Shown here one piece after another: positions 1 to 8,072 of a stretch of 64,000 nt of DNA. The translations under genes were made by a program, and so were the position numbers. Origin of the DNA: Planctomycetaceae bacterium. Its GTDB lineage: Bacteria > Planctomycetota > Phycisphaerae > UBA1845 > UTPLA1. Each line of letters opens with the position of its first letter. The first letter of the stretch is position 1. The stretch spans positions 1 through 64,000 of the forward strand of contig WYBU01000105.1 of assembly GCA_011525745.1 (NCBI GenBank), given 5' to 3'. Under the pieces are notes generated by a model that ran no database searches, was not told the origin of the DNA, and was given only the letters and a program-made list of their open reading frames with translations.

Positions 1-2
1 AA

Positions 3-113
3 ACGGCCAGGGAACTGCGCAAGCAGGAGAATCTCAAACTGCGACAACGCCTGCTGCCCTACCCGGTCAGCGGAACCGTACCTTATTCTGAACGGCGGGT
101 TGTCTCACTTTGA
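3..113 (+). CDS. C-terminal fragment of an unidentified protein (5' end outside window)
   Basis: An open frame enters from the left edge and stops at TGA 111-113, giving 36 residues. The fragment begins with a charged, Leu-containing stretch (ARELRKQENLKLRQRLL) that looks like an amphipathic helix and ends RRVVSL. The family cannot be named from so little. Frame 1 is also open, to 117, but its Cys/Asn-rich translation looks less protein-like. The gene would converge on the minus-strand GTPase gene that ends at 230. Confidence 0.35.
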   Translation, partial: TARELRKQENLKLRQRLLPYPVSGTVPYSERRVVSL

Positions 114-229
114 GTGAAACATTTCACGTCCACTCCGTCCATGTGGTCCACGGCTATTCCACGGCGCGACCCCGCGAATGAGGAATCACTGACAACCGAC
201 AACCACGAAGCCCGAAGGCTTGCAGGCAC

Positions 230-1420
230 TCAGAACGCCGTCGGCACGTCGTCCCGAATCAGATCAAGTTCGAGCATTCGCGACATTTCTTGCTCAAGTC
301 GGCCGACGTTGTGGGTGCTCAGCGCGGAAATGAACACCGACGGGTATTTCGTCGTCGGAGGCGGGGCGGGATCGAGATCGGCCATGTTGAAGGCCACGAG
401 CAGCGGAGGGCAGTTTGTCGATTCAGGCGGCGCATCCGGGTGCAACCCGGAGGCGATGGCGCGCGGCAAGTGTGCGCGAACGAACTCGTCGACTACCCCC
501 GGGGCGAAGCGGACGGTGCGCACGTCGAATACGCACAGTACGAGGTTCGCGGCATGAGCCTGCGACAGCCCGCGCGCGATCGCCTCGGTTTCGAGCGGAT
601 CGTCGGACGGACGCGCGCCGGCCGTGTCCGTCAGCATGACGGGCCAGCCGTCGAGCAGAGCGGTCTCTTCGACCCAGTCGCGCGTGGTGCCGGCTGCGTC
701 GGAAGTAATCACGCGCTCGCGGCCGATCAGCGTGTTGGCCAGCGTGCTCTTTCCCGCGTTGGGAGGTCCGATCAGCGCGATGCGGATGCCGTGCAGCGCG
801 CGATGCGCGGCGGCGCTGCGGCGATGTAAATCGGCCCGCTCGTCCGGCGAAAGCGGCTCCGCGGCGTCCTCGCGCAGGCGTGCGACCATCGGTGGCAGCA
901 GTTGCCGCTGTGCGACGAGGAAGCGTGCCATGCGGCGCGTGACGGCGCGCGGCAGCCAGGCATCGATCACGCCGGCGATCGTCGTTGCGTCGGGAAGGTC
1001 TTCGGGCCGAGAATCCCGCGCCCCGCGACGAAGCGACCGACACAGGCACGGCAGCGCGGACGGAAGCGCATCGACCCGCTGTGCGCCAAGGCGCTGAAAC
1101 AACATGATCGCGCGCTGCACGACGCGCACGCCGCCGTGCAGGCAGATTTCGACCGCGGAAGCGACTGCGTTGCCGATCGGCGAGACGATGACTTCGTCCA
1201 GCGGCTCGTCTCCGTCCATGAGTCGGCAGTAGCTCAGCCGCCCCGGTGCGAAGCGCGCGTCGCCCCGCCCTCCCGCGGGGCGACAGAGTTGTGCCACCAG
1301 GTCTAAACAGCCGTCACCGCTGAGGCGGACGACGGCGATGCCGCCCGGACCGGGCGGCGTGAGCAGCGCGACCCGTAGAGTCGATGCGCTGGCTTCGTGC
1401 TGGCCGTAAGTCGTAGGCAT
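230..1420 (-). CDS. MnmE/TrmE-like GTPase lacking the C-terminal CxGK segment
   Basis: The 396-residue protein has the layout of the tRNA-modifying GTPase MnmE: an N-terminal domain with TPPGPGGIAVVRLSG (about 21-35), a helical middle, then a G domain with GPPNAGKST (218-226), AGTTRDW, DTAG, FNMAD and ISA. Two MnmE hallmarks are absent. The GEFTxRAFxNGK motif that normally follows the N-domain is replaced by a Cys/Arg-rich stretch (about 120-140), and the protein ends IRDDVPTAF, some 50 residues short of the usual C-terminal catalytic CxGK. MnmE with MnmG modifies U34 of some tRNAs; without the Cys, that chemistry is doubtful. It may be a divergent paralogue with another role. The start is the ATG at 1420. 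The G-domain family is certain, the function is not. Confidence 0.75.
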   Translation of the reverse strand: MPTTYGQHEASASTLRVALLTPPGPGGIAVVRLSGDGCLDLVAQLCRPAGGRGDARFAPGRLSYCRLMDGDEPLDEVIVSPIGNAVASAVEICLHGGVRVVQRAIMLFQRLGAQRVDALPSALPCLCRSLRRGARDSRPEDLPDATTIAGVIDAWLPRAVTRRMARFLVAQRQLLPPMVARLREDAAEPLSPDERADLHRRSAAAHRALHGIRIALIGPPNAGKSTLANTLIGRERVITSDAAGTTRDWVEETALLDGWPVMLTDTAGARPSDDPLETEAIARGLSQAHAANLVLCVFDVRTVRFAPGVVDEFVRAHLPRAIASGLHPDAPPESTNCPPLLVAFNMADLDPAPPPTTKYPSVFISALSTHNVGRLEQEMSRMLELDLIRDDVPTAF

Positions 1421-2217
1421 GTGCGAATGGCGGATTCTATGCGGCGGCGCTGCGGCCTATCAGAGCCGCGAAGCCCCCGCCTGCGCGGGCGCAGGCGTCA
1501 GCGAGCGGAAAGCGCCGCTTGACCTGTTGACGAACCGTGGGGGTAGGCATCGCGCGGAAATATGGTGAACGAATTGCAGAGGAGTGGTACGGGCGTCCCG
1601 CCCGTCCGGAACGGGCAAGATGCCCGTACCACCCAGGACAATCGTTCAGGTTATTTGTGCGCGACTCCTTACCGGGCGACGGTTCGATGTGTCGTCGCTT
1701 CATCGCCTTTCTGTTCCCGGTCCCCCACATCCACGCTCCATACGACTCATGTCGGATTCCTCGCGGCCTGTCACGAATTTTAATCGCCGCGCCCTACTAC
1801 TCACGATCGGCGCATCAAGTTACGAGCGAGTGTCCGGCAGTGCCTTTCTTCCTTTCGTGCGTAATCACGTCAAAACCATGCGCTGTGCCACTCAGCATCG
1901 GTTGTTCAGGAACCGCGGCCTTCTCCTGCACTCCGACGGAGTGCCGGGATGTTGCCACGCGTGCAGCGAGGCCCGTCAGGGCATGGCGGAACCCGTGGTC
2001 CGCGTCGCGCCCATGTCGACCCCGCCCCGGACGGGGCGGACCGCTTCGCCAGTCGACTCACACGAGATTGCCCTTCGTCGCTCCGTCGCTTCAACGCATT
2101 GGTCCGCGAACGAGGACACCCCAGTTGGGTTGCGGGCACAGCCCGCGCCGGGCTTTCGTGCCTTTTAAAGTCTCAAAGTGGCTCGCAGCCCCCGCCCGCG
2201 TTGCGCCGCCGAACCGG
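1421..2217. other. 800-base intergenic region with degenerate hairpin repeats
   Basis: No credible gene is seen between the GTPase start and the pantothenate kinase stop. The stretch contains one copy of a 128-base repeat (1544-1671), a CCCGCCTGCGCGGG hairpin near 1476-1490, and several weaker inverted repeats around 1930-2160. Open frames here translate repeat sequence, for example RASRPSGTGKMPV, and resemble no protein. Confidence 0.6.
1544..1671. repeat. 128-base interspersed repeat, copy 1 (hairpin core)
   Basis: This segment aligns base for base, without gaps, to 40290-40417 with only scattered substitutions. Its centre is a long imperfect hairpin: GGTACGGGCGTCCCGCCCGT is followed after a short spacer by ACGGGCAAGATGCCCGTACC, so the unit holds nested palindromes. 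A shorter relative (the first half) lies at 21729-21750. It encodes nothing recognisable and carries no transposase, so it looks like a non-autonomous intergenic element. Confidence 0.85.
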
Positions 2218-3048
2218 TCAGTTCAGCGTCACCGACCGAAACCCCTCTCCCGAATCGGCAGGCGGCTCACTGGCGTAGAAACGCCGATACGAAAGAGCCA
2301 TGCCGCGCAGAACCAGATCGGGCACGAGCGCATCCACGAAGTCGCAAATGTCGCGCATCAGCGGCGCGAAGCCCCCGGTAAGCACCAGCCTCGGCCAGCG
2401 CCCCAGATCGGTGGCGTAGCGCTCGACGATCTCCCGCAGCGCCCCGGCCGCGCCATAGACGATGCCGTTGTTGATCGCCTCGAGCGTGTTGCGGCCGTAC
2501 ACGTGCTCCGGCGTTTCGATCGTGATCTCGGGCAGTTGGGCGGTGCGCTGGCGAAGCGACCAGGCCTGCAACGCCAGGCCGGGCAGAATCGCACCGCCGA
2601 CAAAAACGCCTTCGTTGCTGACGCAGTCGATCGTGGTTGCGGTTCCGAAACCGGCCACCACGCAGGCGGCCTGAACCTCGGCGTAGGCCGCCGCCGCGCC
2701 GCAGAGGCGGTCGATGCCGATGCGCTCAGGGGCGGCCAGATTAGTGTGAATCGAGACGGGAATGTGCTCGCCCAGGACCAGCGGTTCGGCGCCAAGCCGA
2801 TCGTGAAGTTCGTTGCGGAAACGCACCGTATCGTCGGGAACGACGGAGGCGATCACGATTTCGCGTCGGCGACCTGCGGGGAAGTCGTTCCAGACGGACA
2901 GGGCCGACGGACCGAAATCGTCCACCGTGTCGCGTTCAAAACGACGCGGTTGCTCAACGCGGTCTCGCGGCGCGGCAGCGAGCGTGACGTGTGAATTGCC
3001 GATTTCGACCAGCAGCAGTCCGGCGGCGCTACGCGGATCGTGGAGCAT
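2218..3048 (-). CDS. coaX: Type III pantothenate kinase
   Basis: The 276-residue protein phosphorylates pantothenate in the first step of coenzyme A synthesis. Family motifs appear in order: a phosphate-binding EIGNS (15-19), PERIGIDR (107-114) with the catalytic Asp in GIDR, GTATTID (135-141), GGAILPG (151-157) and a late LTGG. In most type III kinases the first motif is DxGNT; here the Asp is Glu and the Thr is Ser, a conservative but uncommon change at a position that helps bind the metal and phosphates. The gene follows the FHA gene by six bases on the same strand, so the two are probably cotranscribed. Confidence 0.9.
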   Translation of the reverse strand: MLHDPRSAAGLLLVEIGNSHVTLAAAPRDRVEQPRRFERDTVDDFGPSALSVWNDFPAGRRREIVIASVVPDDTVRFRNELHDRLGAEPLVLGEHIPVSIHTNLAAPERIGIDRLCGAAAAYAEVQAACVVAGFGTATTIDCVSNEGVFVGGAILPGLALQAWSLRQRTAQLPEITIETPEHVYGRNTLEAINNGIVYGAAGALREIVERYATDLGRWPRLVLTGGFAPLMRDICDFVDALVPDLVLRGMALSYRRFYASEPPADSGEGFRSVTLN

Positions 3049-3054
3049 GGCGGC

Positions 3055-3627
3055 CTATTTCTTGTCCGGCTCGTCCAGGTCGTCCAGCCCCAGCATTTCG
3101 AGGGCGTCGAGGGGATTCTCCTCGCCGCCGGACGGAGCGGCATTGGTTGCGCTGCCGCCCCTGGCCGCCGACGCGGCGGGCGACTTGGCGCCCGGCGGCG
3201 GCGGGATGTCCCCCGAATCTTCGTCGAGATCGAAATCGAGTTCGTCCAGGGCCTCGAGTTCCATTTCGGGGATTTCGCCGCTGTCATCGCTGCCCAGGGC
3301 GGCGGCGAGTTCCTCGGGCGAAATGATGTTGGCCGGTTTGCCGTCGATCTGAACCGTGAACATCACCGGCCCGACCTTGATGACGTCGCCGGGTTTCAGC
3401 GGCGCTTCGGTGATGCGTTTGTCGTTTACGTAGGTGCCGTTGACGCTGCCTAAGTCCTTGACCAGCACGCCATCGGCGCCGACGGTCACGCGACAATGCT
3501 CGCGCGATACGTCATTCACCGGAACACGAAGGCGGCAATCTTCCTTGCGACCGATGACGGTGATCCCCTCGGGGACGTCGATGTCCCGGCGGCGACCGTT
3601 CTTGAACATGACCAGCTTGACCTGCAT
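3055..3627 (-). CDS. FHA-domain protein
   Basis: This roughly 190-residue cytoplasmic protein consists of an N-terminal forkhead-associated domain (about 5-95) and an acidic, Asp/Glu/Pro-rich tail with repeated LD motifs. The FHA core shows VIGRKEDC, VSREHCRV and LGSVNGTYVN, the Gly-Arg, Ser-x-x-His and Asn-Gly-Thr elements that bind phosphothreonine. It is likely a partner or substrate of the many Ser/Thr kinases in this lineage, two of which are in this window. The ATG at 3627 is chosen over an upstream ATG at 3642 because GAGGAAC lies at good spacing before it (3634-3640). It precedes coaX directly. Confidence 0.85.
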   Translation of the reverse strand: MQVKLVMFKNGRRRDIDVPEGITVIGRKEDCRLRVPVNDVSREHCRVTVGADGVLVKDLGSVNGTYVNDKRITEAPLKPGDVIKVGPVMFTVQIDGKPANIISPEELAAALGSDDSGEIPEMELEALDELDFDLDEDSGDIPPPPGAKSPAASAARGGSATNAAPSGGEENPLDALEMLGLDDLDEPDKK

Positions 3628-3709
3628 TTCTGCGTTCCTCATCCCAGACGCATCGTCCCATCATTGCGACAAGCCCGAAACGGCCGGCCGCGGGTTCGCG
3701 TGCCAGGGT

Positions 3710-3736
3710 ATTTTAGACGCTGCGGCCGCGCCGCAA
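3710..3736 (-). promoter_or_regulatory. Possible promoter for the FHA-coaX pair
   Basis: On the minus strand TTGCGG (3736-3731) and TAAAAT (3715-3710) are separated by 15 bases, upstream of the FHA gene. The -10 is good; the -35 is weak and the spacer short. Confidence 0.3.
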
Positions 3737-3899
3737 GGCTGATTCGCAACGCCGACACCGTGCGCATCGCACACACAACGAATACCGGTCCCTCGTTCCC
3801 GGGGCGTTAAATGATTCCGACGATGCATCGTGTTTCGCGGTGCACGTCGATCATCCCCAGTGTAACGCGCCGCCGTCGCGACGCATAGAATGTCCGATC

Positions 3900-5165
3900 G
3901 TGCGTGCCCCCGATCGATCCGCGGCGCAGCAAGTCCCCGGCCTTCCGGTCGGCTGGTATGTTCATCTACCGTTCTGTCATACCAAGTGCGGTTACTGCGA
4001 TTTCTATTCGGTGCCGAACCAGCCGGATGCCGTCGGTGAACTCACAGCGGCGATCTGTGCCGAGATGCTGCGGCGTGATCCAGGCCGACCGATCGCCACG
4101 GTGTTCGTAGGCGGCGGCACGCCGACGGTTCTGCCGGCCATTGCACTGGAGGCGATTCTGCGGGCGATTCCCCGACGTTTCGCTGCTACCGAAGTCGAGT
4201 TCACCGTCGAGGCAAACCCCTCCTCGGCGGATGAGCTGAAGATGGATCTGCTGCGGCAATGCGGTGTTAACCGCGTCTCGTTCGGCGCTCAATCGTTTCA
4301 CCGCGACGAGCTGGCCGTGCTCGAGCGGCTGCATGATCCGATCCATATTCCCGAGGCGGTTCAACTCGCCCGTCGAGCGGGGTTCGCGAACATCAACCTC
4401 GATCTGATCTTTGGCATCCCGGGCCAGACGCTGGAACGCTGGCTGGATTCACTGTCGCGGGCGGTCGATTTGGGCGTCGAGCACATTGCCTGCTATTCGC
4501 TGATGTACGAGGAAGGAACGGCGCTGACGAAGCGACGGCGAATGGGGCAGGTCCAGCCGATTGACGAGGATGTCGAAGCCGAAATGTACGAGCGCACGAT
4601 CGACACGCTGACGGCGGCTGGGTACGAGCATTATGAGATCAGCAACTTCGCCCGGCCGGGTCGGCGCTGTCGGCACAACATGGTCTATTGGCGAAACGAA
4701 GAGTACGTCGGCATCGGTCCATCGGCGGTTTCGTACCTGGATGGCGTGAGGTCCAAGAAAGCAGCGGATTATCGGCAATACATCGCCGCACTGGCCGGAG
4801 ATAACGCGAGGCGCGGCGGTCCGACCCATGTTACGACTGCGGACGGCCGGCACGACGAAAGGCGATTGCGCCTCTTTGCGGGGCATCCTGACGGGCTTGT
4901 TATCGAATCGGAAAAGCTGGAGGGCATAGCCCACGCCCGCGAGACGGCGATCCAGATGCTGCGGCTGACCGAAGGGATCGATACCGCATACTTTCGGCAG
5001 CGAACCGGCTTCGATCCGCTCGCACTCTTTGCCGGCCCCATCCAGCAGTTCACCGCCGGCGGACTCGTGGATGTTGTGAATGGGTTTATACGGCTGACGC
5101 GGCGCGGGCTGCTGGTCGCGAACCGCGTCATGCAGGAGTTTCTGGGCGAGCCGGTATCGGCGTAG
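3900..5165 (+). CDS. hemW: Radical SAM heme chaperone HemW
   Basis: HemW is related to oxygen-independent coproporphyrinogen oxidase and carries heme to acceptor proteins. The radical SAM CxxxCxxC is seen in HLPFCHTKCGYCDF, followed by FVGGGTPT, VEANPSS, GVNRVSFGAQSF, NINLDLIFGIPGQT and YEISNFARPG, all typical of HemW. The frame stays open up to a GTG at 3840, but GTG 3900 fits the family length better and has TAGAAT at 3886-3891, spaced as for a leaderless or near-leaderless transcript; both remain possible. It is divergent from the FHA gene. Family assignment is firm. Confidence 0.92.
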   Translation: MRAPDRSAAQQVPGLPVGWYVHLPFCHTKCGYCDFYSVPNQPDAVGELTAAICAEMLRRDPGRPIATVFVGGGTPTVLPAIALEAILRAIPRRFAATEVEFTVEANPSSADELKMDLLRQCGVNRVSFGAQSFHRDELAVLERLHDPIHIPEAVQLARRAGFANINLDLIFGIPGQTLERWLDSLSRAVDLGVEHIACYSLMYEEGTALTKRRRMGQVQPIDEDVEAEMYERTIDTLTAAGYEHYEISNFARPGRRCRHNMVYWRNEEYVGIGPSAVSYLDGVRSKKAADYRQYIAALAGDNARRGGPTHVTTADGRHDERRLRLFAGHPDGLVIESEKLEGIAHARETAIQMLRLTEGIDTAYFRQRTGFDPLALFAGPIQQFTAGGLVDVVNGFIRLTRRGLLVANRVMQEFLGEPVSA

Positions 5166-5172
5166 CCGTTCA

Positions 5173-5195
5173 GGGCGGGTGGAGCACAGCCGCCC
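5173..5195. repeat. Hairpin after hemW (CACAGCCGCCC repeat family)
   Basis: AGGGCGG and CCGCCCT pair across an 11-base loop just after the hemW stop. Related sequence occurs at 22340-22361 and 52955-52975, so it belongs to an interspersed family. It lacks a T-tract and is a weak terminator candidate. Confidence 0.4.
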
Positions 5196-5319
5196 TCAAA
5201 AGTCTATTCACGCAACACGGCCGGTGCTTGTGCAGGCGCGCAGCCCGTGGGAAGCATCGTCACGAAATGCGGTGGATCGTTATCCCCCGCTTGCCCGCAC
5301 GCGCGGGGCGCCGGCGGTA

Positions 5320-5347
5320 CACGGGCTGCAAGCCCGTGCCACGCGAT
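5320..5347. repeat. CACGGGCTGCAAGCCCGTG hairpin repeat, copy 1
   Basis: A perfect 8-base stem with a GCA loop. The 28-base unit including the following CCACGCGAT is identical to 16287-16314, and a degenerate version lies near 25297-25315. Confidence 0.8.
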
Positions 5348-5378
5348 CCCGCCTGCTCGCACGCGTCGGGCGCCGACT

Positions 5379-5407
5379 TTGGCAGCGCCGATGGCCGCCG
5401 CTACAAT
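5379..5407 (+). promoter_or_regulatory. Promoter for nuoAB
   Basis: TTGGCA (5379-5384), a 17-base spacer and TACAAT (5402-5407) make a near-consensus sigma-70-type promoter, with a start expected near 5414, about 50 bases before nuoA. It is the best promoter-like match in the spacer after hemW. Confidence 0.7.
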
Positions 5408-5463
5408 GCATTGAGACGACCGGGGCCGGAAATCGTCCGGTAACCCGGCGAACGGGACGAGTT

Positions 5464-5895
5464 ATGCCGACAACCGAAGTCGATTCTCTTCATGCGTACG
5501 CACCGATCATTGTGCTGGTGGTGCTGATGGTCGTGTCCGCGGGGGCGATCCTGCTGCTGACGCACTTTCCGATGAAGTGGAAGCGGCACGGACCGGTCAA
5601 GGACAGCACGTATGAAAGCGGAATGGAGACGATCGGCGACGCGCGGCGGCGGTTCAACATTCGCTTTTATCTGGTGGCGATGTTGTTCCTGCTGTTCGAC
5701 GTCGAGCTGATTTTCATGTACCCGTGGGCGGTGGTGTTTCATCGCAGCGTGACGGGTTCGGACGAAGTCGCCGCGGCGGCGGTCTCGATGAGCGACTATT
5801 CGCCCACGTTCTTCCTGGGCGAGATGGCCGTTTTCCTCGGGATTCTGCTGATCGGCTACGCCTACGCCTGGCGCAAGAAGATCTTCATGGGCTGA
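5464..5895 (+). CDS. nuoA: NADH-quinone oxidoreductase subunit A
   Basis: This 143-residue membrane subunit belongs to the proton-pumping arm of complex I. It has three hydrophobic helices (about 12-34, 67-88 and 115-136) and the NuoA signatures KWKRHGPVKDSTYESGMET and LFDVELIFMYPWAV. An upstream in-frame extension to 5179 would run through repeat sequence and the promoter, so ATG 5464 is taken; its product has the normal NuoA length and N-terminus. It precedes nuoB by 36 bases. The usual downstream partners other than nuoB are displaced or absent. Confidence 0.93.
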   Translation: MPTTEVDSLHAYAPIIVLVVLMVVSAGAILLLTHFPMKWKRHGPVKDSTYESGMETIGDARRRFNIRFYLVAMLFLLFDVELIFMYPWAVVFHRSVTGSDEVAAAAVSMSDYSPTFFLGEMAVFLGILLIGYAYAWRKKIFMG

Positions 5896-5931
5896 CGCGG
5901 CGCCGCGATTCGCGAGCAAAAGACGCGCGAT

Positions 5932-6549
5932 ATGGAAAAGTACATCTACAAACCGCACGCGACGGCCGAGGACGATGTCCTGACGACGCGGCTGGAACGC
6001 CTGGTCGATTTCTTCCGCCGGAACGGCGTCAACTGGGGCCGCCGCAATTCGATCTGGCCCATGCCGTTCGCGACCGCCTGCTGCGGCATCGAGCTGATGG
6101 CCACCGGCGCCAGCCGGTACGACCTCGCGCGATTCGGTGCCGAGGTGATGCGTTTCAGCCCGAGGCAGAGCGACTTGCTCATTTGCGCGGGGCGCGTGGC
6201 GATCAAGATGATGCCCGTGTTGCAGCGAATCTATCAGCAGATGTGCGAGCCGAAGTGGGTGATTTCGATGGGCGCCTGCGCCTCGACCGGCGGCGTGTTC
6301 GACACCTACGCCGTCGTTCAGGGCATCGATCAGTTCCTGCCGGTGGACGTTTATGTCCCCGGCTGCCCGCCGCGGCCCGAGACGCTGATCGAGGGGATCA
6401 TGGCGATCCAGCGGATCATCGACCGCGAGGGCATCCGCACGAGCGGGCAGCGCGGCCGCGGTCTGGGGCTGACGGTCCAGCCGGTGGTGCAGCTTGGCGT
6501 GGATGTCGAAGAGGCGGAGTTGGTCGAAGCTCGTAGCGACGAATCCTGA
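5932..6549 (+). CDS. nuoB: NADH-quinone oxidoreductase subunit B
   Basis: NuoB carries iron-sulfur cluster N2, the last electron carrier before quinone in complex I. The four ligands are visible: the adjacent pair Cys50-Cys51 in [11 protein letters not shown], Cys116 in GACASTGG and Cys145 in VPGCPPRPE. The 205-residue length is normal, with a somewhat longer C-terminal tail after IIDREGI. It follows nuoA closely. Instead of nuoC, a TIGR04255/PIN cassette comes next. Confidence 0.95.
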   Translation: MEKYIYKPHATAEDDVLTTRLERLVDFFRRNGVNWGRRNSIWPMPFATACCGIELMATGASRYDLARFGAEVMRFSPRQSDLLICAGRVAIKMMPVLQRIYQQMCEPKWVISMGACASTGGVFDTYAVVQGIDQFLPVDVYVPGCPPRPETLIEGIMAIQRIIDREGIRTSGQRGRGLGLTVQPVVQLGVDVEEAELVEARSDES

Positions 6550-6753
6550 GGGGCCGAGTCGAACGAGCAAGTGAAATGGATCGGGCTGATCGAGTACCGG
6601 TCGTTCCAGCCCCGCCGATGCTTCTGTTCATGCGATATCTGACTCGCGGCGTCGAGAATGACGCCGGTTGCGCGAATCCTTCTGAGTGTTGCGTCGTGTT
6701 CGCGATCAAAGATCGGAGGCACGGCACAATAAGCGCAATCATGGGAATCGACT

Positions 6754-7575
6754 GTGCAGAATCATGCGTTAACAGAATTGCCGGAATACGGAAACCCACC
6801 GGTGGTCGAAGTCGTTTGCGGCGTTCAGTTTCGTCCGCTGGAGGGGATGCTGGCGCCGCACCTTGGCGTGCTGTGGGACCGAATTCGGACGGAGTATCCG
6901 ACATGTCAAGAGGTCGCTCCGTTGGCGCCCGCCATTGAGCATTTTGACGATTCGGCAAGCATGGAGCTGGCCATTTCTGAAACGCCGCCGCTGCCGCGAA
7001 TTTGGTTCATTCGCCGGGACGAGACGGGCGTTATACAGGTTCAACGAGATCGGTTCCTGCACAACTGGCGGAAGATGAGCGGCACGGATCCGTACCCGCG
7101 TTACGCGAACGTAGTCCGCCAGTTTCGGGCACATCTTGGCGTATTTGATTCGTTTGTGGCTGATTGTGCATGGCGCCCCATAGAGCCGCTGCAATATGAG
7201 TTGACTTACGTCAATCATGTGCCAATCAGCGGCGGATTCGAGTCGCTGGGTCATGTCGGAAACGTGCTCCCCGATCTTTCCTGGCGCGATGGCGCGGGGC
7301 GGTTTCTGCCCGTTCCCGAGCGAGTGAATTGGCACAGCAGTTTCCTGCTTCCGAACAATGCGGGTCGCCTGCATGTGATCGTTCGCAACACTGTTCGTCG
7401 CGATGAGCATCAGCCGATCCTGTTGCTGGAGCTGACCGCGCGCGGATTTGCGACGGACAAATCACGGAATGAAATGTGGAAATGGTTCGACGTGGCGCAT
7501 GAATGGATCGTCCGCGGTTTTGCGGATCTGACCGACGAACGGTATCAGGCCGATATGTGGAGACGCCAAACGTGA
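6754..7575 (+). CDS. TIGR04255-family protein
   Basis: The 273-residue protein starts with GTG (LTELPEYGNPPVVEVVCGVQF) and matches the sporadically distributed TIGR04255 pattern: a PPVVEV opening, an internal WRKMSG/YPRY segment, then ELTYVNH in the second half and a C-terminal ELTARGF. There are no membrane segments and no recognised catalytic motif; the biochemical role of the family is not known to me. Its stop overlaps the GTG of the next gene (GTGA), and that gene overlaps a PIN-domain gene, so all three should be translated as a unit. Base composition looks less GC-rich than the flanking nuo genes. Families of this kind are patchily distributed, consistent with horizontal transfer. Confidence 0.7.
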   Translation: MQNHALTELPEYGNPPVVEVVCGVQFRPLEGMLAPHLGVLWDRIRTEYPTCQEVAPLAPAIEHFDDSASMELAISETPPLPRIWFIRRDETGVIQVQRDRFLHNWRKMSGTDPYPRYANVVRQFRAHLGVFDSFVADCAWRPIEPLQYELTYVNHVPISGGFESLGHVGNVLPDLSWRDGAGRFLPVPERVNWHSSFLLPNNAGRLHVIVRNTVRRDEHQPILLLELTARGFATDKSRNEMWKWFDVAHEWIVRGFADLTDERYQADMWRRQT

Positions 7576-8072
7576 GCGAGGCGCTGTGTGACATGGGAGT
7601 CGATCTCGGCGAAGCAGCGGTAGATGCCGCAACCACGATGGGCGCGCCTCTGCCGGTTACGCCCAGCATTCGATCGGTTGAGCCGATGCGTCGCCATACG
7701 GCGCCTCCGCGACTGGTTCGACTCACCCGCAACGGGCTGCGACAGCCCGCGCGTTCGCTCATTTGCCAGTGGTACGTGCCGCACCATGGTGCATCCGCTC
7801 CGTATCGACTGAATTACGAAGCGGCCGATGAATGCCTGCGGTTGCTGGACGCGCAGTGCGCAACGTCGTTGTCCGCGCACGATCGGCCACGTACGCGAGT
7901 CATGTGGCCGAGCGAATGGCTGACGCCTGTACCGCGCACGCCCCTGGGCGAACGATTGAGAGCTTTGCGGCGCAGAATCGTTGCATCCGGCCGGCCGTTG
8001 CTGGACTGGGACGGCCTCGAGAGCGAGTTGAGATCGCGGCGAAGCCGTGATGTGCCGGGAGAACCGGGCTGA
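7572..8072 (+). CDS. Antitoxin-like protein upstream of a PIN toxin
   Basis: A 166-residue protein starts at the GTG overlapping the preceding stop; the frame is open further upstream but that part only shadows the TIGR04255 gene. The last 40 residues, GERLRALRRRIVASGRPLLD followed by WDGLESELRSRR, resemble the conserved C-terminal tail of antitoxins that sit directly before PIN-domain toxins. The first 120 residues match nothing I recognise and are longer than a usual VapB DNA-binding domain. The stop shares a base with the ATG of the PIN gene. The likely job is to bind and neutralise that nuclease, but this rests on position and tail similarity. Confidence 0.6.
   Translation: MSEALCDMGVDLGEAAVDAATTMGAPLPVTPSIRSVEPMRRHTAPPRLVRLTRNGLRQPARSLICQWYVPHHGASAPYRLNYEAADECLRLLDAQCATSLSAHDRPRTRVMWPSEWLTPVPRTPLGERLRALRRRIVASGRPLLDWDGLESELRSRRSRDVPGEPG

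Noticed and set aside
1584-2168. 194-codon frame in the first large gap
   Set aside because: It begins inside the 128-base repeat and shows no protein-like features.
1537-2994. Long plus-strand open frame (485 codons)
   Set aside because: It runs through repeat sequence and then antisense to coaX; its translation is low-complexity and matches no family.
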